From Candidatus Bipolaricaulis sp. (GTDB taxonomy: Bacteria > Bipolaricaulota > Bipolaricaulia > Bipolaricaulales > Bipolaricaulaceae), in assembly GCA_020062805.1 (NCBI GenBank), contig JAGUVP010000015.1, forward strand, positions 1-13,534: a DNA stretch of 13,534 nucleotides, given 5' to 3'. Of the stretch, positions 4,849 to 12,644 are shown piece by piece. A program made the translations under genes and the position numbers. Below the pieces are notes generated by a model. The model worked only from the letters and a program-made list of their open reading frames with translations, had not been told where the DNA came from and made no database searches. Each line of letters begins with the position of its first letter. Position 1 is the first letter of the stretch.

Positions 4849-6193
4849 CAGGCTTTTTCAGGCCAGCTATCTGCTGACCAGGAAGTCATCTGTGATCAGC
4901 CACTACAGGGAGCTCATGGAGACGCAATGGTGGTCATATGATGACCTAGCAGCGATGCAGCTGGAGCAGTTGCGGCGTTTGTTAGCTTTCTCGTACGCGC
5001 ACGTTCCCTACTATCATGAGCTGTTCGACGCCCTCGGCCTGGAAGCCGCAAGTGTCACGAGCGTGGATGATCTGCAGAAACTCCCAATCCTGACCAAACA
5101 GACGATCAAGCAGCATCGAGCCAAGCTGCAACCGACAGATAGGAAGGGCTTGAGGTACGAGCACGGTTCGACAGGAGGGTCGACGGGCGAACCCCTCCAG
5201 TACCTCATGACGATTGAGGATCTCACCCGCGGCATTGCGTTACTGCACCGAGGTTGGAGCTACGGAGGATACAGCCCTGGTGACGGAATGGCGAAGATCG
5301 CTGGGTCTTCACTGGTCCCGACAGTGCAGTCAGCACTGCAGAGATGGGCGGTGTCACTCCTGCGTAACATCCGATCCTACTCGACTTACGGGATGAGCAG
5401 CGAGATGCTCATGCGGTACACACGTTCTCTAAACGACTTCAAGCCAAAGTTCCTGCGGGGCTATGCTTCGTCGATCTACACGGTGGCATCATTCATCCGA
5501 GAAAGGGACCTCACCGTCAAGTTCCGCCCTCGAGCTGTGTTCACCACTGCGGAGAAGCTCCTTGAGGGACAGCGGAGGGTGATAGAGGAGGTATTTGGTA
5601 CGGAAGTCTTCGACAACTATGGTCTGAACGATGGTGGTGTGTCAGCATATGAGTGCGAGCAGCACAACGGAATGCACATAGACATGGAACGGGCTATCCT
5701 TGAAGTTGTGGACGAGAATGGTTGCCAGGTGATCGGCAAACCCGGGAGGATTCTCGCAACTAGCCTACATAACTATGCCATGCCTTTCATAAGGTACGAT
5801 ACAGGAGATCTCGGAGTAATGGACTACTGCTGTTGCTCCTGTGGAAGACAATTGCCCTTGCTCAAGGATCTAGTCGGACGGACCACGGATGTGCTTGAGG
5901 TAAACGGCCGGAAGATAGGGAGTCCTGTACTAACAGTTCTACTCGGCAAGTTCGACATCGAGCAGTATCAGATTGTCCAGGAATCGGCTGACTCGCTTAC
6001 CTGCAGGATCGTGAGAGGAGTCGGGTATACAAAACGAGACGAAGAGGCCATCAGGAAGTCTCTGACCAGTCACCTTGGTCCTGTAGATATCATCTTCGAC
6101 TATGCAACTTCACTCAACTTGGAGGCGGGGACAAAGCACAAGTTCATTATCGATCGTCGCGGCGATGGTCGTGGAGCGGGATTGCCCGCGTAG
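4823..6193 (+). CDS. CapK/PaaK-like adenylate-forming enzyme
   Basis: This 456-residue protein of the phenylacetate-CoA ligase-like branch has the phosphate-binding loop S-T-G-G-S-T-G-E-P-L (about 116-125), Y-G-L-N-D-G-G (266 onward, where related enzymes often have Y-G-x-T-E), I-R-Y-D-T-G-D (about 323-329) and a cysteine cluster C-C-C-S-C-G-R (336 onward) before G-R-T-T-D. These are adenylation hallmarks. Homologues called CapK occur in capsule and exopolysaccharide clusters and are thought to activate an acyl or amino-acid group that decorates the glycan, but the substrate is generally unknown. The ATG at 4823 has GAGGTGG just upstream and overlaps wzx by 26 bases. The aromatic substrate implied by the PaaK name should not be assumed. 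Confidence 0.85.
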   Translation: MKQRKPVRSRLFQASYLLTRKSSVISHYRELMETQWWSYDDLAAMQLEQLRRLLAFSYAHVPYYHELFDALGLEAASVTSVDDLQKLPILTKQTIKQHRAKLQPTDRKGLRYEHGSTGGSTGEPLQYLMTIEDLTRGIALLHRGWSYGGYSPGDGMAKIAGSSLVPTVQSALQRWAVSLLRNIRSYSTYGMSSEMLMRYTRSLNDFKPKFLRGYASSIYTVASFIRERDLTVKFRPRAVFTTAEKLLEGQRRVIEEVFGTEVFDNYGLNDGGVSAYECEQHNGMHIDMERAILEVVDENGCQVIGKPGRILATSLHNYAMPFIRYDTGDLGVMDYCCCSCGRQLPLLKDLVGRTTDVLEVNGRKIGSPVLTVLLGKFDIEQYQIVQESADSLTCRIVRGVGYTKRDEEAIRKSLTSHLGPVDIIFDYATSLNLEAGTKHKFIIDRRGDGRGAGLPA

Positions 6194-6239
6194 TAACTGA
6201 CGGTTTGAACTTGAGTCAGCTGTGAAGGAGCGAGCTGCT

Positions 6240-7610
6240 GTGAGGTATGTGATCATCGCTGGTGTCGCTGTTTTCCTGCTTTTTGCTCTTTGGCCACCAG
6301 TCGCTCGGCGAGAATCTGCATCCGATTGCATAGTCATCGTATCTGACGGGATTGTCACAATGTCCCCGTCCGGTTCGCATCCTGCGTTCTACTACCACGG
6401 CATTCATAGAAGAACCTATATTGGGTTCTACAGCTCTGACTCCACCGTCAAGCTGACCTATTGGGATGAAACACTGGGCGAATTGGGGCCGGAGGTGACT
6501 CTGTGGTCCGAGTGGGGTGACGGAGATGATCATGCAGGCCCATCTGTCCTTGTGCTGCAGCACCAAGCGGGCGCGAACGCCGTTCATAACGGGAAGATCC
6601 TAGTGGCAACTTCAGGCGTAAGAGACAATCCACCTCTTCAGGTGCGACGTAGCCAACAACCTGAGAGTATCGTCGAATGGGAGGAGCCCATCACGTTTGA
6701 CTGGGAAGGTCTGTATCCCACGTTGATTGAACTCTCTGATGGAGCGATCCTGGTATTCTACATGAAGCGTGAGATCCTCAACGGTCGCAATACGGGCAAT
6801 ACTTTCCAGTGCTACAAGGAAAGCACAGATGGAGGAACGACATGGAGTGACAGAGTGATCCTGTTCGCACCAGCGGGGGCGCGCAGGGTCTACGGGATCT
6901 ACACGACAGGACCAAAGGGTGCCACGGTCCACGCAATGTTCAACCTCTGTCCTTTGGAGCCGACAATCGGCAGTTGGTATCGCGATGTCTACTACGCGCA
7001 CTACGATAGAGCTTCGGATCTCTGGCAGCGAGCAGACGGAACACACTATGCACTACCGATGACTCCGGAGACTGGAGAGATTGTCTACAAGAGCGATGCT
7101 ACGCCGGGACAGGAGGATCATACATGGCTCTCAGACATAAAGGTTGATCAACAGGGAAGACCATGGCTGCTGTCGATCACGAACGTGGACTACGCGGCAA
7201 CTGGACACACACCAGGTACGAACCCGGGGTGGAACGGGGCTGTACAGCGGCACACCTATGCTGACAGCGCATGGAGGACCGAAGTCATAACGGAAAATGG
7301 AGCTGGCCAATTCGGATCATACTCGTATCCAGCAATGGCAGTCCTGGCTGAGAGCGACCCTGATGTAGCGTTCCTGACACCTTACTATGACAGCGAAGGC
7401 AACAACACACGCATAGAGAAATGGCGATGCGAGCATGGTCAATGGACTAGAGTGGATGTCATCTGCTCAGAGTACGACGGCTTCCACTTTCGTCCAAGCA
7501 GCGTGAGAAACGGAGGAAGTCTGGAGATTGTGTGGTGTTGCAGCGAGAGATACCGGCATAGTAGACAGGGGCAATGGGAGTCTATCCTACTTGCGTATCC
7601 CGTTCGATAG
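6240..7610 (+). CDS. Membrane-anchored BNR_4-type beta-propeller protein
   Basis: This 456-residue protein has one N-terminal hydrophobic segment (residues about 2-19) without a convincing lipobox, then a large exported domain. It matches the BNR_4 family: H-R-R-T-Y-I-G-F-Y-S-S-D (about 56-67), D-D-H (96-98) in the position of the usual D-D-H-N-x-P, Y-P-T-L-I-E-L-S-D-G (159-168) and an Asp-box S-T-D-G-G-T-T-W (195-202). Family members are seven-bladed propellers, some of which are ulvan-type polysaccharide lyases, others uncharacterised. I chose GTG 6240 because AAGGAG stands nine bases before it; GTG 6222 has no such site. Located between CapK and Wzy, it may trim, cut or bind the glycan outside the membrane. 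That role is inferred. Confidence 0.82.
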   Translation: MRYVIIAGVAVFLLFALWPPVARRESASDCIVIVSDGIVTMSPSGSHPAFYYHGIHRRTYIGFYSSDSTVKLTYWDETLGELGPEVTLWSEWGDGDDHAGPSVLVLQHQAGANAVHNGKILVATSGVRDNPPLQVRRSQQPESIVEWEEPITFDWEGLYPTLIELSDGAILVFYMKREILNGRNTGNTFQCYKESTDGGTTWSDRVILFAPAGARRVYGIYTTGPKGATVHAMFNLCPLEPTIGSWYRDVYYAHYDRASDLWQRADGTHYALPMTPETGEIVYKSDATPGQEDHTWLSDIKVDQQGRPWLLSITNVDYAATGHTPGTNPGWNGAVQRHTYADSAWRTEVITENGAGQFGSYSYPAMAVLAESDPDVAFLTPYYDSEGNNTRIEKWRCEHGQWTRVDVICSEYDGFHFRPSSVRNGGSLEIVWCCSERYRHSRQGQWESILLAYPVR

Positions 7611-7740
7611 GAGGGACAAAGCGAGCGCGTCGTCCTTGCCCGCGGGCACGGAGTAGCTTCCGTCACACGGGCCGCGGGTCTGTTGCGGCGCCCCGAGGGA
7701 GTTGCGAGAACAACGAACGGCAGACATGCTGGGATACAAC
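7611..7740. other. Intergenic region with small inverted repeats
   Basis: This 130-base gap is the only sizeable one inside the glycan cluster and is very GC-rich. It contains a perfect 12-base palindrome TGCCCGCGGGCA (7637-7648) and a small hairpin ACGGA/TCCGT with a six-base loop (7648-7663). Neither is followed by a T-run, so a Rho-independent terminator is not supported. A promoter or attenuator for wzy is possible but unproven. Confidence 0.35.
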
Positions 7741-9102
7741 ATGGTAACAGCACCGACCCATAGCGAACGAGACCGTTTCCTTGTGACCAGGATCATCGCT
7801 GCTTCAGCTGCAGCTGTCCTCTTGAGGGCGGTGCTAGACGTTTCCTATGTGACCTACGTGTATCCGCACTTCGGTGCATTTTCGTCTGCTGGGTTGTTCC
7901 CCAGTCTGGCGATCAGCGGGTCCCGCATGGCCGAGTCCTACATTGTTACGCTCCTGCTTTCACTGTGGTTGTCGTTTTCTCTCTATCGCCAGTGGCGTCC
8001 GAGCGGGATTGCTTTGGTCCTGTACTTCACTGTGGTCATACTGCCTTTAAGCTCACTGTATGGATTGACCGGTCTATCTCCGGCCTTCGTCTACGCTGTG
8101 GCAGCGAGCTTCAGTCTTCTACTCATCATGACTGGTGTGCTGCCTAGAGTGAAGGTCCCGCGACCTAGCCGTGTGTTCGTGCTCATGGGGACAACGCTGC
8201 TTATAGGGATGAGCGTCTACGTCTATGGCACGCTGCTACTGATGGGAGGGGTCGAGAGACTGAGCTTCAACTTGCTCTCAGTGTATGAGGTCCGCGCCGA
8301 GTTCGTACAGAGCATGGGTCCGCTCATGGGCTACTTCGTCCCGTGGCAGGCCACCGTGGCGAACATACTCGTTCTGTGCTATGGGCTGAACCGAAGGAAC
8401 CCCTGGCTGATAGGCATCTCCTGCATTGCGCAGTTGGCTGTCTTCGGCATGACCGGCCAGAAGTCGTTCCTGCTGGCACCCGTTCTTGCTAGTGGGGTGT
8501 ACTTCGTTTGGCATCGGAGGAACACTCTCTCCTACACTTTCGGCGGGCTGGTGCTAGTGGTGGTCGGTGCCTATCTGGTCTTCCTGGCAAGTGGGAACCA
8601 TCTTCCTCCGTCGCTATTCGTCCGCCGGCTGTTCTTTGTCCCAGCCGCGAATCATCTGATCTACTACGATTTCTTCTCCCAGACGGGCCATCCTCTTGTG
8701 ATGTTGTCGAATTCCTTTCTTGCTCCTTTCATCAGGTTCCCCTATGAGATGCCAATCACACGGGTAATCGCGTGGGCGTACTGGGGAAGGGATTTCAGCC
8801 CCAATGTGGGTTACCTGGGAGACGCGTATGCGCACTTTGGCTTCATGGGTATGTTCCTCTTCTCCATGGTGTTGGGGTTCGTTCTGCATACTCTGGATAG
8901 TGTGGGAAGACGCCTTCCGCCGCATCTCGTCGCTGCTGTAGCGGCAATGCCTTCGATGGCCCTTGTCAACTCTGCCTTGTTCACGTCGCTGTTCACGCAT
9001 GGCTTGATCCTCACGGTGGTGGTCGTTTGGTTGCTACGGGCCGTCATGGAGGGACCTCGCCGGCCAAGACAGTCCAGTCTGGAGCTTAACTCCATCAGGT
9101 AG
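7741..9102 (+). CDS. wzy: Wzy-type O-antigen/EPS polymerase
   Basis: This polytopic membrane protein of about 453 residues has many hydrophobic helices and a larger non-membrane loop in its second half. Family-like marks are T-G-Q-K-S-F-L-L (about 238-245), N-H-L-I-Y-Y-D-F-F-S (about 304-313) and N-V-G-Y-L-G-D-A-Y-A-H-F-G (about 355-367). This matches bacterial Wzy repeat-unit polymerases, which link lipid-carried oligosaccharides on the outer face of the membrane. The start is uncertain: ATG 7741 has GGGA six bases upstream, ATG 7726 lacks a good site, and a TTG at 7702 is least likely. The partner Wzx is encoded three genes upstream. The next glycosyltransferase reading follows the stop with no gap. 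Confidence 0.82.
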   Translation: MVTAPTHSERDRFLVTRIIAASAAAVLLRAVLDVSYVTYVYPHFGAFSSAGLFPSLAISGSRMAESYIVTLLLSLWLSFSLYRQWRPSGIALVLYFTVVILPLSSLYGLTGLSPAFVYAVAASFSLLLIMTGVLPRVKVPRPSRVFVLMGTTLLIGMSVYVYGTLLLMGGVERLSFNLLSVYEVRAEFVQSMGPLMGYFVPWQATVANILVLCYGLNRRNPWLIGISCIAQLAVFGMTGQKSFLLAPVLASGVYFVWHRRNTLSYTFGGLVLVVVGAYLVFLASGNHLPPSLFVRRLFFVPAANHLIYYDFFSQTGHPLVMLSNSFLAPFIRFPYEMPITRVIAWAYWGRDFSPNVGYLGDAYAHFGFMGMFLFSMVLGFVLHTLDSVGRRLPPHLVAAVAAMPSMALVNSALFTSLFTHGLILTVVVVWLLRAVMEGPRRPRQSSLELNSIR

Positions 9103-9168
9103 ATGGGCGATGTCAATGATCGAGTCGAGGCGGAGCAGAGGGTCTGTGGAGATGAAAGTGAGTATGCG

Positions 9169-10293
9169 ATGAACCTGGTGAAAAGGGCAGTCCATCTCAC
9201 CACCGTCCACCCTTCATCCGACACACGTATCTTCCACAAGCAGGCCAAGACGCTGGCGGGCGCGGGGTACGAGGTGATCCTCGTCGCGCAGCATGATGGG
9301 AATGTTGAGGTCGAGGGAATACGGATCAAGGGCCTGCCCGAGCCGCGGAATCGGCTGGAGCGGATGATCGGCCTGACATGGCGAGCGTTTCGCCTGGCTC
9401 AACGGGAACATGCCGATGTGTACCACTTCCATGACCCCGAGCTTCTTCCGGTCGGACTCCTGCTTAGGCTAACGACCTGCGCGAAGGTGATCTACGATGT
9501 GCATGAGGATGTTCCGGAGCAAGTCCTCACCAAGCACTGGATCCCGAGAGCCCTGCGCAGGCCGGCGGCTGCAGCTGTCGGGTTTGGCGAGAAGTTGCTG
9601 GCTCGCGCTGTGGACGCCGTGGTTGTGGCCACGGAAGGCATCGCGGAGAGGTTCGTTAGATTCGACCCAGTTGTGATACGTAACTACCCCTCGCTCTCCA
9701 TGTTGCCGTGCCCGGCAGTTGAGGAGCGCTCGAGGCATCGCAGTCAGCTCATCTACGTCGGGGGCATCGGTCGGCTGCGGGGAGCGTTCGAGATGGTGCA
9801 GGCTCTTGTCAGGGTTGCCCAGACCTGTGACGTGAGGCTTCGACTCATCGGTCGCTTCGAGCCCCCGGGAATCGGCGAGGAGCTGTCGGCCCTGCCTGGC
9901 TGGAAGCGGGTGCGGATGCTTGGCTGGCTTGATCCCCCAGCCGTCTACGAGGAACTGAAGCACGCCAGCATCGGATTGGTCTGTCTCCACCCTGCGCCCC
10001 GGTACATTGTTGCGTTGCCCGTGAAGCTGTTCGAGTACATGGCGGCAGGACTGCCGGTCGTGGCGTCGAGCTTCCCGCTATGGAAGGAGATCGTGGAAGG
10101 GAATGAGTGCGGCTTGTGTGTGGATCCGCTCGACCCGCAAGCGATCGCCGCCGCCATCGAGTATCTGATCGCACACCCCGACAAGGCACGCCGAATGGGG
10201 GAGAACGGCCGGCGGGCCGTAGAGGAGAAGTACAACTGGGAGCGCGAAAGCGAGAAACTCCTTGCGCTCTACGATAAGCTGCTATCGCGATGA
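9169..10293 (+). CDS. GT4-family glycosyltransferase
   Basis: This 374-residue, GT-B-fold retaining glycosyltransferase begins K-R-A-V-H-L-T-T-V-H-P-S-S-D-T-R-I-F, a typical start of one GT4 subgroup. It then has H-F-H-D-P-E-L-L-P (about 86-94), Y-D-V-H-E-D (109-114), and the C-terminal nucleotide-sugar-binding stretch K-L-F-E-Y-M-A-A-G-L-P-V-V-A-S (around 286-300). I start it at ATG 9169, which leaves the usual short N-terminus and has GTGAG six bases upstream. An ATG at 9103, right after the wzy stop, would add 22 hydrophilic residues unlike the family but cannot be excluded. It adds one sugar to the growing repeat unit at the cytoplasmic face. Donor and acceptor are unknown. Confidence 0.87.
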   Translation: MNLVKRAVHLTTVHPSSDTRIFHKQAKTLAGAGYEVILVAQHDGNVEVEGIRIKGLPEPRNRLERMIGLTWRAFRLAQREHADVYHFHDPELLPVGLLLRLTTCAKVIYDVHEDVPEQVLTKHWIPRALRRPAAAAVGFGEKLLARAVDAVVVATEGIAERFVRFDPVVIRNYPSLSMLPCPAVEERSRHRSQLIYVGGIGRLRGAFEMVQALVRVAQTCDVRLRLIGRFEPPGIGEELSALPGWKRVRMLGWLDPPAVYEELKHASIGLVCLHPAPRYIVALPVKLFEYMAAGLPVVASSFPLWKEIVEGNECGLCVDPLDPQAIAAAIEYLIAHPDKARRMGENGRRAVEEKYNWERESEKLLALYDKLLSR

Positions 10294-11534
10294 ACATCTG
10301 GATCTTCAACCACCACGCGCACCCAAGTACGCTGCCCGGCGGCACGCGACATCACGATCTGGGAAAGGAGCTGGTGGGGCGCGGCCATAGGGTGACGGTC
10401 TTCGCATCGAGCTTTCTGCACGGCGTGGGACGACACGCCGGGTTGGAGCCCCCTAAGCGCTGGTCAGTGGAAGATGTGGATGGGGTGAAGTTCGTCTGGC
10501 TGCGCACGCCTCCGTACTCGGGCAACAACCTGGGCCGGGTGTGGAGCATGGTGGTCTACATGTGGCGAGCGTGGCGGCTGGGCAGGGCATTTCCCAGAGG
10601 GATGCCGGACGTGGGGCGGCCGGACATCGTGATTGGGTCCTCGGTGCACCTTCTGGCGGTGCTCGCCGCGTACCGGGTGGCCAGGCGGCACCGCGCGCGG
10701 TTCGTGATGGAGGTGCGCGACCTGTGGCCGCAGACGCTAGTGGACATGGGCGCACTCAGCTCCCGCCACCCCCTCACCCTGGCGCTCCGCTGGCTCGAAC
10801 GGTTCCTCTACCGGTGCGCGGAACGGATCATCACGCTCCTTCCTTTTGCGCATGAGTACATCACTGCGTGCGGTATCGCGCGGGAGAAGGTCGTCTGGAT
10901 ACCAAACGGGGTTGACCTGTCGAGTGATTTCCTCTCTACAGGGCCTGACGAAGGCAGAGAAGAAAGCGATTTCGTGGTCATGTACCTCGGCGCGCACGGG
11001 CAGGCGAACGCGCTGGACGTGCTGCTTGAGGCGGTCCGTTGCTTGGCTGCTTCTGGCGAGGGATCGATCCGGTTTGTGCTGGTCGGTAGCGGACCAGAGA
11101 AGGAACGGCTGATGGCCATGGCCCGCAGTTGGGGGCTGCCGAATGTGGAGTTTCGAGACTCGGTCCCCAAGCAGTTTGTGCCGCAGACGCTTGCTGAAGC
11201 TGACGCGTTGGTGGTTGTGCTGCAGGACTTGCCGCTCTACCGGTACGGCGTCAGCCTGAACAAGCTGTTCGACTACATGGCGGCAGCAAAGCCGATCGTG
11301 TTCGCGGGTGCGCCGGCGAACAACCCGGTCAAGGACGCTGCGTGCGGTCTCACCGTGCCCCCGCGCGATCCTCAAGCCCTGGCCGATGCCATCGTGCGGC
11401 TTTCTCAGATGCCGCGGGAAGAGCGCGAGGCCATGGGAAAGCGCGGCCGGGCGTACGTGGAAGAGCACCACGACATCCGGAAGCTCGCGGAGAGGTTGGA
11501 GAAGGTCTTGCTGGATGTAGTCCATGGTGCGTAG
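10290..11534 (+). CDS. GT4-family glycosyltransferase, WbuB-like
   Basis: This 414-residue protein starts at an ATG that overlaps the previous stop as ATGA, so it is translationally coupled. The N-terminus carries M-N-I-W-I-F-N-H-H-A and G-G-T-R-H-H-D-L-G-K-E-L (17-28); further on come V-R-D-L-W-P-Q-T-L (in the WbuB style), I-P-N-G-V-D, and K-L-F-D-Y-M-A-A-A-K-P-I-V. WbuB proteins transfer an N-acetylated amino sugar in O-antigen assembly; the sugar here cannot be stated. The last five residues (V-V-H-G-A) and the stop lie in heptamer repeats that begin at 11518, so the natural end has probably been replaced. The gene is markedly GC-rich compared with wzx and the BNR_4 gene. Confidence 0.87.
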   Translation: MNIWIFNHHAHPSTLPGGTRHHDLGKELVGRGHRVTVFASSFLHGVGRHAGLEPPKRWSVEDVDGVKFVWLRTPPYSGNNLGRVWSMVVYMWRAWRLGRAFPRGMPDVGRPDIVIGSSVHLLAVLAAYRVARRHRARFVMEVRDLWPQTLVDMGALSSRHPLTLALRWLERFLYRCAERIITLLPFAHEYITACGIAREKVVWIPNGVDLSSDFLSTGPDEGREESDFVVMYLGAHGQANALDVLLEAVRCLAASGEGSIRFVLVGSGPEKERLMAMARSWGLPNVEFRDSVPKQFVPQTLAEADALVVVLQDLPLYRYGVSLNKLFDYMAAAKPIVFAGAPANNPVKDAACGLTVPPRDPQALADAIVRLSQMPREEREAMGKRGRAYVEEHHDIRKLAERLEKVLLDVVHGA

Positions 11535-11673
11535 TCCAGAGTCCATGGTCCGGAGTCCGTAAGTTCCGGGGTCAGACCTTCATTCTTAGGGTCCGTTGTC
11601 CGTGGTCCGTAGTGCGTAGTCCATGGTGCGGAGCCGGGAGTCCGTAGCCGAGAGTCCGGAGTCCGTGGTCCAG
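11518..11673. repeat. Period-7 repeat array 5 (GAGTC orientation) around REP-like copy A
   Basis: Six exact heptamers (TAGTCCA, TGGTGCG, TAGTCCA, GAGTCCA, TGGTCCG, GAGTCCG) run from inside the glycosyltransferase gene to 11559. The REP-like element follows at 11561-11589, then twelve more heptamers (GGTCCGT, TGTCCGT and so on) to 11673. This is the reverse orientation of the left-flank arrays. The segment 11561-11669 matches 12729-12837 with a single mismatch (C at 11634, T at 12802). Confidence 0.92.
11561..11589 (+). repeat. REP/RAYT-type element, copy A
   Basis: AAGTTCCGGGGTCAGACCTT continuing into CATTCTTAG. It is identical to copies B (12729) and C (13494) over the shared length. It is inserted within a heptamer array and carries heptamers on its right. 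No transposase is adjacent. Confidence 0.8.
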
Positions 11674-11721
11674 AGAACCGAGACTGCGGCGGGAGGGACC
11701 AGGCACGGAGGAGCGGCCATG

Positions 11722-12144
11722 TCAGCGCTCAAGCAGCGCGATAATCTCGCGGCGGAACGCGGAGAACCCTGCCTCTCGCTCGGACAGGGCCTCGAACACA
11801 AGGTCGTCGTCAATCTGGGCGTACGCGTGCACCAGCACGTTGCGAAGGCCCTTCATCCTCCGAATCGTCCTGGCGAGTTCATCGGATAGGATACCGTGCT
11901 GGGCGAGTTTGCCGATTAGATCATCCACTTCGCTCGGGATCCCGAGGCGAAGTCCGGACACCAGCAGTGCGCAAATGTCGACGACAACCTCTACGCACAG
12001 CTGGAGCAACCGCTCGCATGCCCGTTTGGTCTTGGTCTCCGCGTACGCCTCTCGCCTCTCGGGAGCGACCACCGAAAGTTCAGCCAAGTAGCGGTCGAGC
12101 TGGTCGACCTTGACGAGGATCCGTTCTCGGTCGAGCCTACCCAT
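11722..12144 (-). CDS. hepT: HepT-like HEPN toxin (DUF86 family)
   Basis: This 140-residue helical protein has the full R-x4-H-x-Y signature at R101, H106 and Y108 (GLRNVLVHAY) followed by A-Q-I-D, and the family's middle stretch S-E-V-D-D-L-I-G-K-L-A-Q-H-G-I-L. It would be the ribonuclease toxin held in check by AMPylation of the Tyr by the MntA encoded just upstream. The ATG at 12144 lies inside the last codons of mntA (8-base overlap); longer readings to 12309 are only the mntA sequence in another frame. Its 3' end faces the glycosyltransferase operon, with array 5 between them. It is a second HepT of the same type as the one at the left edge, but clearly diverged from it. Confidence 0.9.
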   Translation of the reverse strand: MGRLDRERILVKVDQLDRYLAELSVVAPERREAYAETKTKRACERLLQLCVEVVVDICALLVSGLRLGIPSEVDDLIGKLAQHGILSDELARTIRRMKGLRNVLVHAYAQIDDDLVFEALSEREAGFSAFRREIIALLER

Positions 12145-12529
12145 GGGCCACGGCCTGGAGGTACGCGGTGTGGATGTGGCGAAAGTCCTCGAACTGCTGG
12201 GCTGTCCTGTACGCGATGTCGTAGAGGGCATCTTCGTCCCGGCAGAACAGCACTCGGCCGTCCCGCAGTACACGGCGGCGTAGGTAGAGGGGCATCTGCT
12301 GGAACACATGGATGTCCAAGTCGCAGGCGGACAAGTATGCTAGGCGCTTTCGGGCATACAGGATCTTCTCTGGAACGACATCTCCGAGGACGACGCAGAT
12401 ATCGGTGTCCGAACCCGAGCCCGCGTCGCCACGTGACCTGCTTCCGAACAGGATCACGGCCAGGACGTCAGGATCACCGAGGATCGGCTCGATGCGCTCT
12501 CGTAGGTCCATCTTAGGAGCTTCGTGCAT
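12137..12529 (-). CDS. mntA: MntA-like nucleotidyltransferase antitoxin
   Basis: This 130-residue protein has the nucleotidyltransferase motif GS-x10-D-x-D at G29-S30 with D41 and D43 (FGSRSRGDAGSGSDTDICVV), and a probable third acidic residue in D-L-D-I-H-V-F. It should mono- or oligo-AMPylate the downstream HepT. ATG 12529 is preceded by AAAGGAG six bases upstream, which decides the start over both the internal ATG at 12511 and the long reading to 12706 that runs into repeats. It overlaps hepT by eight bases. With its own extended -10 it forms a compact two-gene operon on the minus strand. Confidence 0.9.
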   Translation of the reverse strand: MHEAPKMDLRERIEPILGDPDVLAVILFGSRSRGDAGSGSDTDICVVLGDVVPEKILYARKRLAYLSACDLDIHVFQQMPLYLRRRVLRDGRVLFCRDEDALYDIAYRTAQQFEDFRHIHTAYLQAVAHG

Positions 12530-12580
12530 GCTACACTCCTTTCTCGCTGCCAGACACGCGTGGATGCCCCGAGCTTCTCG

Positions 12581-12586
12581 ATTGTA
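12581..12586 (-). promoter_or_regulatory. Putative extended -10 of the mntA-hepT operon
   Basis: On the minus strand the sequence reads GTGCTACAAT, a TACAAT hexamer with a TG one base upstream (extended -10), about 50 bases before the mntA ATG. A -35 match at 17 bp is poor, which an extended -10 can tolerate. Confidence 0.45.
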
Positions 12587-12644
12587 GCACGTGAAGTGGG
12601 GCGAACACCTGCGGCTGCATGGCAGGGAAGGGAGGTAAGGGTGT
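12587..12644. other. Intergenic, no recognisable feature
   Basis: This short stretch between the mntA promoter and array 6 lies inside the 389-base gap that separates mntA from mazE. I see no gene or hairpin terminator in it. The rest of that gap consists of repeats and the mazE leader. Confidence 0.4.

Noticed and set aside
7637..7663. Rho-independent terminator between the BNR_4 gene and wzy
   Set aside because: A 12-base palindrome and a small hairpin exist, but no T-run follows either.
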